From contig JAUCEF010000010.1 in NCBI GenBank assembly GCA_033558025.1, forward strand, positions 1,947,001 through 2,011,000: DNA of 64,000 bases, given 5' to 3'. Numbering within the stretch: position 1 is the stretch's first letter; every line of letters starts with the position of its first letter. The DNA is from Phytophthora sp. 'mugwort'. Taxonomy: Eukaryota > Oomycota > Peronosporomycetes > Peronosporales > Peronosporaceae. This document shows, piece after piece, positions 10,513 through 20,722 of the stretch. The notes under the pieces were generated by a model that did no database searches, was not told the origin of the DNA, and was given only the letters and a program-made list of their open reading frames with translations. Position numbers and translations under genes: made by a program.

Positions 10513-12691
10513 ATGGGTCTCACTAAGACGCATACCATGTTCAAGGAGCGTCATGGTCGGGATTACGTCGGGTCTCCGCACGTGAAATCGACCAGCAGTG
10601 ACTTCAGCCCGGCGCCGTCCCTGTCGACGCACGGGATCGACGAATGCAACGTGTCCAAGCTCTACAGCCTTCCGTCGGACGGCGACTTACTGAAGTGAGC
10701 TCGAGCTGCCCATATCAGTGTCGATTTCAAGTCGCTGGCGGCCGGACCCGAGGCAAACGGGGAGTGGAAACGCGTGGAATCTGCCGGCCGTTTCGCCGTC
10801 TCCGACGTCAAGTATCCGTGAACAACGACGGGAGACACCGCAGTGGTCTCGAGGTCATGTGTACTGGCCGACTGGAGGCAAGTGTCGAAGAAGCCGCTAG
10901 TATCCTCCGCTCAAGCTCCGAAGCGGAGCATAACACGGTGATGAGCGGCTTGTACGCCAAGAGCTTCATCTTCGGGTCGTACGAGCGTCACGTGTCGTGC
11001 ACGACGAACCAGAGCGACGAAGACGTGGACGAGAACAACTCGCTGTCATGACCAAGAGTTTCTTTCGGACAACCATCTTGGGGCATATAACGAGCAATGG
11101 TGCTACTTGGACTATTTCCAGCGCGCGGACGTACGACGGCTTTACCATCTCGAAACGTGCTTTATCACCCTCGGAGGCCACGCCAGGACAAATTATGGGA
11201 CCGAATGCCCGTGCCGACCAGCTTCACTGATTGAATGCGTCGTTCCTCGTTCATCAAAGCCCAAACGACAAAGGAATGCGTGCAGTATTTCACGCATGGT
11301 TTCAACTGTCTGAAGAAGACGTCAAAGAGTACGGAGATAGCAGCAAACACAAGACACAGCTTCGACGATTATTGTCGATGGCGCAGGCGTGGCAAAGCTT
11401 CCCGATATTGTCTGTCGACGCCGGTTTGGTGTACAGATTCCGGCCGATCTAACACTCTACACGCGTCGAATACGCGCTGTCCGTGTTGTACTCGCAGCTT
11501 GGGGCCTGTCAAGTTGTCACTTGCCATGGCGGCCACGGCGATCACAACGCGAAGTCTCGGGCCTCTTCGATCCAACACGAGACGCTGCTATCTGTGCGGG
11601 TATCTTGTCTGTGTCGACTGCTGGAAGGCCGAGCACATGGAGTGCGTGGCTGGCCGCGTGGCTGCCATTGTCGTTTGCACCAGATGCCATGCGAACGTCC
11701 AAGCGTGTGAATACGCCGAAGTGTTCGCCGGGACAGCCGCTGAGCGAGAGAAACATCGTGGACCGCCTCGTGTTGTAGACGACTCGAGTGACGCTCCGAC
11801 CGTCTCATTGCTGGTTGATTTCCTGTCTTCGCTTTTGAACACGACGGCAGGGAGCTCCGAACACGCGGCGGTGATGGCCGTGATTCGGACGTTTCTCCGA
11901 CAGAATTCGGAGGAATCAGACGACGAAGAGAATGATAGCGAATACGCCCGCGTCGAGCCGCGTTTCAAGGTTCTTGAAGCGGTCGAGAAGCTTCACAAGG
12001 TACGAAGTGATGAGCATCACCTGCCACCTCTTGACGCGTGCAAGCTTGGAAATGCTAGTGAGAGGAATTATCCCTTGGATCTATCTGACGATCCCAGCGT
12101 CGACGTGCCGCGTTCACCGATCCCAAGCAACGAAATTGAATGACTCGCAAGTGCCAAAGCTTCCGGACTGCTCCAACTCGCTGATCGTCTGGCCCCGGAC
12201 AAGCCAAACGGCGAATTTATGGACGACAAGCCCAATACGCAAGACCTGGAACTGCTTTGCCGCTTGGCTGTCAAGACGACTGCGCGTACTCGTTCGTGAC
12301 CATCATGAGTGAAAAACACGAGCACGTTTTAGCCTGTACACACCCGGATTTCACCCCGGAAGCGGTGCCTCGGGAACAAACGACGTGCCAGCACGCACTC
12401 ATGTCCCTACACCCGTTCATGGCGGCACATCATGAAGCGTTTCCATAACTACGGAGCGACTTCGCACGACTTCCCGTCCGTTCCTACGTGGGATTCCCAG
12501 TTAAAGTCCCGGTTGTGGGCGGTCAAGCTGGTGCTCCCGAGATGACAGTGGGGATGCTGTGCTGTATCGACTCGAAGCCTCACGCTGAGATCACTCGCAC
12601 TCAATATGCCACGATGGACCAACTGGCTAGCACCGCCAAAACGTTTTTGCTTGAAAAGAGTCACCAACTACAGAGAAAACAGGCGAGTTGA
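10513..12691 (+). pseudogene. START-like/FYVE-like/GAF family copy A, decayed
   Basis: Homology to copy B runs from the first ATG (MGLTKTHTMF aligns with B's start) to the last residues after the GAF domain, but the frame is broken repeatedly. There is an in-frame TGA at about 10696 where relatives have Arg/Glu before ARAAH, a frameshift and stop near 10818, stops near 11051 and 11230, frameshifts around 11390-11470, a TGA after SNEIE at 12143, a frameshift near 12290 and a stop near 12446. The FYVE-like segment (CPCC, RRCYLCGYLVC, VVCTRCH) and the acidic linker survive inside a 302-codon open frame, 11235-12143. The GAF end (YVGFPV, VGMLCCIDS) is also recognisable. Not functional as a full protein. 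Lesions were judged by eye against B and C. Confidence 0.88.
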
Positions 12692-14100
12692 TGAAGCGAG
12701 TTCTTTGTCTGTAGTTACTTGGAAGAAATTTATACATTTTTGGTGTACTTTTAGTAGCGAAGTCAAACTTGGAGCTCACTTGAGATCCAGAACTCTACAG
12801 GTACGTCCTGAACTCAGCTTAGATTTCTCCGGTACAGAGGTACAAATACAACGGAGTAGACTTTACGATTATCGCGACGAAGAGTTAGTGAGTAGGGCAA
12901 AAACAACGCAACCTGGTCTAAAATAATATTGGGTATTTCAATGCTCAAAGCTCTGTAAGAGCTCGAGATGCTGTAACTACCGGCGTAATTTAGATCATAG
13001 GAGATGTCAATCGAAGCCACGACTATGACCGAGTTGGGCTAGTGAAAAAAGGTGTACGAACTGACTGTAACGAGATATATACGAAATACCCATGGGGTCA
13101 GGGCGATTTCTATTGTTAAAGTGGCGACTGAGTTAGCCAAAATTGTTAAAGTGGCGAGTGAGTTAGCCAAAACAAAAAGTACAGTGCCGATTTTTGAATT
13201 GACCTAAAGTTCGTGGTTATTCAAAAACTGGAAAGGAAAGAACTTTGCCATGAACCTAAAAATACTACCCAAAACGTTTTTATGTCAGGTCAGCCTCTGC
13301 GACTTGGAATGAGTGCTGACCTTGCGTCTGGAAGTGGCTGACCGATTTCGTGGTGGTTAAGTGCCCGTCGTCCATAGAAAATCAAAGACAAGTGGGCTTA
13401 CTGGACTAAAATGATGAATTCTGGTCGAAAGTTTAGAGAAAGTGTCCAGCGCCAATTTCGAACTCGACTACGCCCCTACCATCTGCGTCTCCCTCGATCG
13501 TGAGGCGAGTGTGAAGGCTAGTGGGTACTCTGAAGTCCGTCTGCCAGCACAGGATAATGATTCGTGCTAACCGATGGCTGGCGTACGGAGAGTGAAATAC
13601 CCGTGAGGATCTGCGTTGTAAGCTCACACGCTCACTTTGAGACGGACTCCTTGTCTGTACTTCGAAGAGCTCAGCCATTAGCTGTACAGTGCAATGCTGT
13701 CCGTAGATACAGGGCGTCAAAAGGCCGGAGCGAGCGCCTACCAACACAATGCGAAGCGTCCCCACTTTTCGTTGAGAAATATCTTGACACGAACACACAT
13801 CACTTGGAACTTTAGGAACAATGGCCACAATCCCTTCTCATCGCGTATCAAAGTACGATAAAAGCCGGCAAGTCATCAGGCTTTTCCTCCATCGCTTCAG
13901 TGTTTCAGGCCAGTGAACGGCATCACTGAACTCAGCCGAGACGTTGTTTTCGGCTCTCGAACAGAACTCGCAACTTGATCTCGTGAGCGAAACGTACGCC
14001 CCCACACTCCCATTTCATCCGTCTTTTTCTTACAGCGTCCAGTGCTCAAAAGCGTCGAGTAGGGACTCTTCTTGTCAATAGCTCGCCTTCTACCGTCTCA
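12692..14100. other. Intergenic region between copies A and B
   Basis: About 1.4 kb without a supported gene. It contains a 30-bp tandem duplication (listed separately) and the presumed promoter of copy B. Short frames on both strands have no recognisable content. Confidence 0.5.
13112..13171. repeat. Two tandem 30-bp units
   Basis: The unit starts ATTGTTAAAGTGGCGA and ends GAGTTAGCCAAA. The two copies (13112-13141, 13142-13171) differ at one base. This looks like a short dispersed repeat; a genome-wide count would tell. Confidence 0.85.
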
Positions 14101-16485
14101 ATGAACCTTGCGAAGGTGCGAAGCATGCTGGAAGACGCCAACAGACGTCGACAGCGTGGCTGGAGCGGCGGCTCCGAGTCGTCCAGTAGTACAACCGCCT
14201 TCGACGCAGCTCCAAGCTCGACGCAGCAGAGCGATGAGCTTGAGTCTGAGACTGAAGCTGAGCTCGCGAGACTGTACAAGCCTCCGTCCGATTCTGAGCT
14301 CTTGGAACGGGCTCGCGCGTCTCACCGGAGCATCAATTTTGAAGCTTTATCCGCCGGTCCGGAGCAGAACGGGCCGTGGCAACGCGTCGAAGCTGCCGAC
14401 CGGTTTGTCGTCTTCAAGCGTCCAGCGTCAGTCGAAGTCAGTACGAGTCGCATACCTGGTCTCGAGGTCTTGTGCGCAGGAAGACTGGACGCCAGTCTCG
14501 AAGAAGTCGCCAGTATTCTCCGTTCAAACTCGGGCGTCGACTTAGCCAGCACCATGCGAGGTCTTCACGCAAACAACTTCATCTTTGGGTCTCTGGACCG
14601 CGACGTCCCGTGCTCGAACGAGCAGCAACAAGATGACGAGTCCAGTGCAGGTACGAGCGAGCAACTCAACGTAAAGACCAGCAGCTTCCTCCGCACGAAC
14701 CTCTTCTCCCATAACGAGCAGTGGTGTTTCACAGACTTTTTCCAGCGAAAAAGTGAACGGGACGGCTTTACGATCTCCCAGCGCGCGCTGCCGCCGCTCG
14801 AGCCGACGCCAGGTCGAGTGGTCGGGAGCAAGGCCCGTGTCAGCCAGCTTCACGGGCTCAACGCGTCGTACTTGGTCGACCAGCTTCCGAACCGGAAGGG
14901 GCTTCGCGTCGTCTACAACGCGTGGTTCGAAGACGCCGTCAAAGACCTCGAGAGCTCCACGACCAGCAGCGACCGAAGTATATCAAGCCGTAGCAGCCGA
15001 AGGAGAAGCTCCGGGTTAAGCGTCGGCTCCACCTCGAGTACTACCGGTAGAATTCATTCCGATGAGACGACTGATGCGAAAGCCCAGCTCCGTCGACTGC
15101 TGTCGCTCGCGCATGGGATCACCAAACTACCTGAGCTCATTCGTCGAAGACGGTTTGGAATCCAAGTTCCTGCGGACTTTGACACGATCCAAATGGCTAA
15201 TGCCCGCTGCCCGTGCTGCACGCACAGCTTGGCGCCGGTCAAGATGTCGCTCTCTGTCGCAGCGTCGGCCATCGCGCAGCGGAGCCTGCGCGCGCTTAAA
15301 ATGGACACGAGACGCTGTTATCTCTGCGGGTATCTCGTCTGTATCGACTGCTGGCGCGCAGAGTACATGGAGAGCACTGTCGGTCGTGTCGCAGCCATCG
15401 TCGTCTGCACACGGTGTCACGCGTGCGTGCGAGCCTGCGATTACTCCGAAGTGTATGCCTCAGACAACAATGCCAGTCACCGTGGTCCCGTGAAGGTTGT
15501 CCAAGACAAACCCGACGATTCCGCGGCGCCGTTACTGACAGATTTTTTGGTAGCATCACTGATGAACGCTCCAGCCGGCGGCGCCGACCGTGCCGCCGTG
15601 CTGTCCGTCGTCCGGATGCTTCTTCGGCAGAGCGAAGCTAGCACCGATACTGAAAGTGATGAAGTTTACGATGACGAGAGCGACAGTGACCACGACGGCG
15701 CGTACGAGCAGCAACATGCCGTGGAACAGCTTCACAGATACTTGAGCGATGAGAACCAACTGCCACAACTGGAGACGTGCGTGTTGGCCAGCGCCGAACG
15801 ACGCGAGTATTTAATTGATCTGCCGGATGAGCCGGCGACCATGGTGCCGTCCAGTGTAATCCCGAGTCACGAAGACGTTCGTCTCAAAGTTATCAACGAC
15901 AAGGGCTTGCTACTTCTCGCGTACCAGTTAGCACCGCTGCATGCCGTCCCGGACTCGTTTGACAACGCGTGCGACGTGCACGACTTGAACCTGCTCTGCC
16001 AGCTAGCCGTGCGCGCAACACGGTGCATGGACGCCTTCGTGACGGTCATGGGAGTCAAGCACAACCACGTCTTGGCTGCTACAAACCCTGGCTTCTACCA
16101 CGCCGCCGTCCCGCGAGAGCAGACGATCTGTCAGCACACCATCCTGACGTCGAGGCCGTTCGTGGCCACACATCCAGAGGCAGACGTCCGGTTCCACGAG
16201 ATCGCGGCCGTCAAGGCCCTGTCAATCCGGTACTACGTCGGGTTCCCCGTGACGATGCCTCTGCTCGATGCCATGGGGAACGAGACTGAGGTCCCGGTCG
16301 GCACGCTCTGTTGTATCGACTCGACCGCTCGAAGTGAGCTCACGCGGTCTCAATACGCCACCATGAAGCGGCTCTCGGACACGGCGTCGCGGCTAATCCA
16401 ACTCAAGGCGGAGCAGCTTCACCGGCAACTTGACCCAGACGGATCAATGGCTGCCGTGAGCTCTGTGGTCAGCAATACGCTCTAG
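14101..16485 (+). CDS. START-like/FYVE-like zinc finger/GAF protein, copy B (intact)
   Basis: Single exon, 794 residues, ATG start with MNLAKVRSML shared in form with copy C. The domain order, by approximate residue, is: Ser-rich head 1-65; START-like region 70-290 (NGPWQRVEAADRFVVF, KTSSF, NEQWCF.DFFQRK, YLVDQLPNRKGLRVV); a FYVE-like finger 365-440 with CPCC, RRCYLCGYLVCIDCW and VVCTRCH; an acidic linker; a GAF domain 620-770 (QTICQH, YVGFPVTMP, VGTLCCIDS). The finger keeps the eight-Cys spacing but lacks the basic RRHHC motif that FYVE domains use to bind PI3P, so lipid binding is uncertain. START-like folds bind lipids or other hydrophobic ligands, and GAF domains bind small molecules. A role as an intracellular lipid/small-molecule sensor is inference. 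Copy C follows 207 bp downstream in tandem. Confidence 0.9.
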   Translation: MNLAKVRSMLEDANRRRQRGWSGGSESSSSTTAFDAAPSSTQQSDELESETEAELARLYKPPSDSELLERARASHRSINFEALSAGPEQNGPWQRVEAADRFVVFKRPASVEVSTSRIPGLEVLCAGRLDASLEEVASILRSNSGVDLASTMRGLHANNFIFGSLDRDVPCSNEQQQDDESSAGTSEQLNVKTSSFLRTNLFSHNEQWCFTDFFQRKSERDGFTISQRALPPLEPTPGRVVGSKARVSQLHGLNASYLVDQLPNRKGLRVVYNAWFEDAVKDLESSTTSSDRSISSRSSRRRSSGLSVGSTSSTTGRIHSDETTDAKAQLRRLLSLAHGITKLPELIRRRRFGIQVPADFDTIQMANARCPCCTHSLAPVKMSLSVAASAIAQRSLRALKMDTRRCYLCGYLVCIDCWRAEYMESTVGRVAAIVVCTRCHACVRACDYSEVYASDNNASHRGPVKVVQDKPDDSAAPLLTDFLVASLMNAPAGGADRAAVLSVVRMLLRQSEASTDTESDEVYDDESDSDHDGAYEQQHAVEQLHRYLSDENQLPQLETCVLASAERREYLIDLPDEPATMVPSSVIPSHEDVRLKVINDKGLLLLAYQLAPLHAVPDSFDNACDVHDLNLLCQLAVRATRCMDAFVTVMGVKHNHVLAATNPGFYHAAVPREQTICQHTILTSRPFVATHPEADVRFHEIAAVKALSIRYYVGFPVTMPLLDAMGNETEVPVGTLCCIDSTARSELTRSQYATMKRLSDTASRLIQLKAEQLHRQLDPDGSMAAVSSVVSNTL

Positions 16486-16692
16486 TGTTGGCGCAACCCA
16501 ACCGGTCTCCGTTCAGATGTAGCACTAGGTCTCACGTAACGTCTCCACACTACGACCTTTATTTCCTTGGAAGGGACGTGTTCCTTGTTTATCCTGCCTG
16601 CTAAACGTCTTCTTACGTCTAGGAATCCAGTGGTCGTCCTTCAGCCGCCGTCTCAACAGCACGTCGCGAAGTCGACGCTACGTCCGTCCGTC

Positions 16693-18891
16693 ATGAACCT
16701 TGGGATGGTGCGAGGCATGCTGGAACAGGTCAGCCGACACAAGAGTTCACGGTCACCAGCCAGTGAAGCTTCCCAGGACGACTCGAGCTCGAATTGTTCC
16801 ATGGCCATGCAACCGAGCCAAGTGTCGACGGAAAGCTCCAGTCCAAGCCACAGCAAACCTCTTTCGAACGCGGCGATGTTGGCACGCGCTCGAGCCGCTC
16901 ACAAACGCGTCGACTTCAGTGCGCTGGCTGCAGGACCAAATACCGGCGGGCCTTGGAAACGTGTGGAAGCTGCAGGTCGCTTTGTGCTCTTCCGTGCGGT
17001 GGCAGTCACGGCCGGCCCTCAAGTGCTGTGTGCCGGACGTCTCGATGCTGCCATTGAAGAGCTTAGCAGCCTTTTGTGTACGCACTCGGAAACCGAGCAC
17101 AACGCTGCCATGACGGCGCTGCACGACAGGCGCTTCCTGTGTGGGTCGCTTGAACGTAACGTTCCCTGCTACGGCGCCGTCGATAATCAAGAGGAACCAG
17201 CACCACGAGATGACGGCGAGCACCTCACCGTCAAGACAAGCAGTTTCGCACGCTCGTCGCTTTTTGGCTGCAACGAGCAGTGGTGCTACACCGACTACTT
17301 CCAGCGCAAGGCAGAGCGAGATGGCTTCACGCTTTCGTTGAATTCACTTGGACGCTCGGAGCCGACGCCGGCACGGATAACAGGGACGCAACCCCGAGTG
17401 GATCAGCTGCACGACCTCACTGCATCGTACCTGGTCGATCTGGATCCAGGCAGTCACGGGCTTCGCGTCGTCTTTAATGCCCAGTTCTTGAGCCACGGCG
17501 TCTCCTGTCAATCCGGTAGCTCAGCAAGTCACAAGGCCTCTTCCGACACAGACGTGAGAGCACAGACGCGCCGACTTGTCCTTCTGGCGCGCGCAGTGAC
17601 AAAGCTCCCAGAACTCGTGCGTTGCCGTCGCTTTGGCTTCCAGATACCGGCCGACCTGGACGCCATCCGCGTCTCCAACCCGCGTTGTCCGTGCTGTACG
17701 CGCAGTTTGTCACCGGTCAAAATGTCGCTGTCCGTCGCTGCCGCCGCCATCTCAACGCGAAGTTTGGCGTCGCTCAAGACAGATACCCGACGGTGTTATC
17801 TGTGTGGATATCTCGTCTGTATCAACTGCTGGAGCGGTGAGAGGATGGAAAACAGGTCAGGACGCGTCGCTGCGATCGTCGTCTGTAGACGGTGCCAAGC
17901 CAGCGTCGACGCGTGCGATTACTCGGACATTTCGGTCGATCGGGACCACGGCCCAGCTCGCGTCGTTGAAGATCCGCCTGAAAGTTCGACGGCTTCGCTC
18001 CTTCTCGACTTCTTAGCAGACTCGCTGGCTCAAGCACCAGCCGGTAGCGCCATGCGTTCAAGTGTATTCGCTGTAGTTCGGACTCTGCTCCACCCAGACG
18101 AAGACACTAGCGACGACCTTGACGTCGCTACCATTGAGCAGCAATGGGACGCTCAAGCCGTGGCGAAGGTCGACCAGTTCTTGAGAGATGAACGCACGTT
18201 CCCGCTCCTGGCAGCCTGTAAACTTGGGAACGCCCAACGACGCAGCTACGTGCTGGACTTGCCTGAAGATCCAGAGAACTCGGTGCCGCGCGGTCCGATA
18301 CCTAGCAACGAAGGCCGCCGGCTGTCGGCAGCCAGCTCGGCAGGATTGCTCCTGCTTGCCGACCAGGTCGCACCATCCGAGCCTCACGGGGCTAAACCCG
18401 ACCAGCACGTCGATGTCCGAGACTTGGAACTCATCTGTCAGCTGGCAGCGAAGACGCTGGGCTGCTCGAACGCGATGCTTTCAGTCATGAGTGCGAGCCA
18501 CGAGCACGTGCTCGCATCCACAGACTCAAACTTCGCAGGCGTTGCCGTGCCGCGTGACTACACCATGTGCCAGCACCAGCTTATGTCCCAAGACCCGTTA
18601 GTATTGCTTCATCCAGAGGCTGATGTTCGTCTCCAGGCTGTCCAGAGCGTCAAACTCATGTCTCTCCGCTCGTACGTTGGCTTCCCCGTGATGGCACCGA
18701 TGCTGGACGGCTCAAATACACTTCACAACAACGAAATCGCGGTCGGAACGCTCTGCTGTATCGATAGCAAACCGCATCATGAACTCACACGCTCCCAGTA
18801 CGCGACCATGCAGAACCTTGCACGTACAGCGTCTCGATTAATGCAGCTAAAAGGTCTGCAGCTTCAGCAGCGTGCTGCTGCTTTGTCGTGA
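16693..18891 (+). CDS. START-like/FYVE-like zinc finger/GAF protein, copy C (intact)
   Basis: Single exon, 732 residues from the ATG at 16693. The frame extends 126 nt further upstream but without an ATG, and MNLGMVRGML at this point matches copy B's start. The architecture is the same as B: START-like region, FYVE-like finger (CPCC near residue 332, RRCYLCGYLVCINCW near 365, VVCRRCQ near 395) and a GAF domain from about 573 with YVGFPVMAP and VGTLCCIDS. It has a shorter Ser linker than B between START-like region and finger. All cysteines are kept. The stop lies 66 bp from the end of the convergent coiled-coil gene. Divergence from B is spread along the whole protein, so the duplication is not recent. 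Confidence 0.9.
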   Translation: MNLGMVRGMLEQVSRHKSSRSPASEASQDDSSSNCSMAMQPSQVSTESSSPSHSKPLSNAAMLARARAAHKRVDFSALAAGPNTGGPWKRVEAAGRFVLFRAVAVTAGPQVLCAGRLDAAIEELSSLLCTHSETEHNAAMTALHDRRFLCGSLERNVPCYGAVDNQEEPAPRDDGEHLTVKTSSFARSSLFGCNEQWCYTDYFQRKAERDGFTLSLNSLGRSEPTPARITGTQPRVDQLHDLTASYLVDLDPGSHGLRVVFNAQFLSHGVSCQSGSSASHKASSDTDVRAQTRRLVLLARAVTKLPELVRCRRFGFQIPADLDAIRVSNPRCPCCTRSLSPVKMSLSVAAAAISTRSLASLKTDTRRCYLCGYLVCINCWSGERMENRSGRVAAIVVCRRCQASVDACDYSDISVDRDHGPARVVEDPPESSTASLLLDFLADSLAQAPAGSAMRSSVFAVVRTLLHPDEDTSDDLDVATIEQQWDAQAVAKVDQFLRDERTFPLLAACKLGNAQRRSYVLDLPEDPENSVPRGPIPSNEGRRLSAASSAGLLLLADQVAPSEPHGAKPDQHVDVRDLELICQLAAKTLGCSNAMLSVMSASHEHVLASTDSNFAGVAVPRDYTMCQHQLMSQDPLVLLHPEADVRLQAVQSVKLMSLRSYVGFPVMAPMLDGSNTLHNNEIAVGTLCCIDSKPHHELTRSQYATMQNLARTASRLMQLKGLQLQQRAAALS

Positions 18892-18957
18892 AGTGCAAAG
18901 CTGGCAACAAAAGCTCAAATAACACAAAAATACAGCATGTCATTCTTCCAGTCGTAC

Positions 18958-20412
18958 CTATCCTCTGTCTACCATGTGTCCTGGCCAGCTCAATGTGTCT
19001 TCTTCCTCTTCTTCCTCTTCTCTAGGTTGCAATGAAGCTCTAGAATTTGCAGCAACCGGGAGAAACCGTGCCAATCGGTGGCAAAGCTCGCGACTCTCGT
19101 CGCATTTCCGCTCCAATGCTGCTAGTTTGCTGTCGACGTCGCGTTGAGGAGTCGAGTCTTTGCTGCGAGGTTCCTGTTCATGTTCTGGGTCGTGAGGAGA
19201 CCCAAAGGCGCCCTCAAGCTGCTGTAACCACTCCTCCTGCTGGGCCAGCTGCGAGCGCACGCGAGCTTCCAGCGCTGCCCGCTGTCGAGCCTCCTCCGCC
19301 AGCAGCTCTTCAAATGATCCGCTCAAACGCGTCAACGACGCCTCGTGTTCACCTGCAAGTGCCGCGAGCACTGCATTCGAAGACAACGCGCCCTGTGTAT
19401 CCTTTTGTGTGTCTCCGAAAGCCCTGCCTGCTGCAATATCTCCCAACGCAGCGTTAATCTCCGCCGTCAGGTCACTTCGCGCCGTCGCCGTCGCCTGCTG
19501 CACCTTGGCGTCTACTTCGTCGCGTAGCGTCTGTACCAGGTGCTTGACGGGACTGTGTTTGCCTGGTTTTCCCGTCGGGATGCCTAACACCTTGGCAATC
19601 TGTGCTAATTGCGACTGGAACGCGCTCTGTCTGCCCTCCAGCGTTGAGATCCGGTCACTCAGCACTGTCGCCGTCGACGGGTCCAGTGCCGGCTGAGTCG
19701 GAGGAGCTGGAGGCACGTATCCCTCCGGCGACTGCTGCTTAAACTGCTGTTGCTTGGGCACGAACGGCGGTGCATTGGCACTCCAGTTGCCATTGCTCGG
19801 TGACGCCGTCTGGACGTTCACACGGCCGACCTCAACAGCCGTCGGGATAGTGTTCTTGGCCAGCTCCAGTACCTGGTTCTGCAGGGTCTGCACCTGTCTA
19901 GCCATTTCCTGCATCTGTATCATCATGGCATCACAGGAGCATCTGCATCTGCTTTGAGTCTCCGGCGTCGCGTCGTCTGCGAGATGCCGCCGCACGGAGC
20001 CCAGCACCAGATGCTCCAAAGCCTGTGCGAGCTCGGAGCTCTTGCGCGCCACTTGGCCCACGTCACGGGAGGTTGTTGCCGGATCTGGTATAGATGGAGA
20101 AGGTGTGGGCAGCCCCGGCGCGCCGCGTCTGGTCGCGTACAGGCCCGTTGACGGCTGCGTACTGGGTATATGCAATCTCGGCGTCGCCGGCGCCGGACGG
20201 AACGCCGGCTGGAGATAGGAAAGATATGAGGGCAGAGCTTCTTCTTCTCGCTCCTCCTCGGCGGGCTCCATGCGGTTCCAGAGCGCGCGAGAGTCCGAGG
20301 CGCCAATCGCCCCGTGCGACGCGGACGGGTTCGAGCCGGCGAAGCCCCACACGCCGTCGCGCGTAGTGACGCCGTCGTCGTCTCCCGAGAGATCGCGACT
20401 GTTGAGCCACAT
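18958..20412 (-). CDS. Coiled-coil protein of unknown function (484 aa)
   Basis: The start was set at the ATG at 20412 (MWLNSRDLSG). The open frame continues about 85 codons upstream, but those codons are Arg/Ser-rich and begin without an ATG. Residues 1-60 are acidic and Gly/Ser-rich, then a Pro-rich low-complexity section follows. There is a Cys-rich patch (RCRCSC) just before a first coiled coil (MMIQMQEMARQVQTLQNQVL), a second Pro/Gln-rich linker, and long heptad-rich coils to near the end (RISTLEGRQSAFQSQL, EEARQRAALEARVRSQL). A run of eight Glu precedes the C-terminus. There is no catalytic motif. It resembles a structural or scaffolding protein; I cannot name a family. It lies between inverted halves of the START/FYVE/GAF cluster and is convergent with copy C. 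Confidence 0.75.
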   Translation of the reverse strand: MWLNSRDLSGDDDGVTTRDGVWGFAGSNPSASHGAIGASDSRALWNRMEPAEEEREEEALPSYLSYLQPAFRPAPATPRLHIPSTQPSTGLYATRRGAPGLPTPSPSIPDPATTSRDVGQVARKSSELAQALEHLVLGSVRRHLADDATPETQSRCRCSCDAMMIQMQEMARQVQTLQNQVLELAKNTIPTAVEVGRVNVQTASPSNGNWSANAPPFVPKQQQFKQQSPEGYVPPAPPTQPALDPSTATVLSDRISTLEGRQSAFQSQLAQIAKVLGIPTGKPGKHSPVKHLVQTLRDEVDAKVQQATATARSDLTAEINAALGDIAAGRAFGDTQKDTQGALSSNAVLAALAGEHEASLTRLSGSFEELLAEEARQRAALEARVRSQLAQQEEWLQQLEGAFGSPHDPEHEQEPRSKDSTPQRDVDSKLAALERKCDESRELCHRLARFLPVAANSRASLQPREEEEEEEDTLSWPGHMVDRG

Positions 20413-20722
20413 GAAGAAGACACTGTCGGAGCTGACGCGGGTACTGCGGAGGCGAACGGAGCGCTGAGGGCGGTAGGAAGGTGGCGCGTAGCGACGGCGG
20501 CTATAGGAGACGTGTTGAGTGCGGACGGTTGGCCCTGATATCAGCGACGATAAACGTCTTGACTTCTGTAAGACCAATAGTGAAGCCAAGAGGTCCAGCG
20601 GTTGTCCCGGTGATGGAGAAATATGTACAAGTTGTGTAGACGAACGAATGGCTACATTCCTCGTCACATGTTCTACTACCGTAGTACAGATACTACGGCT
20701 CCATTTGAATTCTACTCCTTCT

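Noticed and set aside
20413..20667. N-terminal extension of the coiled-coil gene
   Set aside because: In frame but without an ATG; Arg/Ser-rich and unlike the rest, so probably upstream untranslated DNA.
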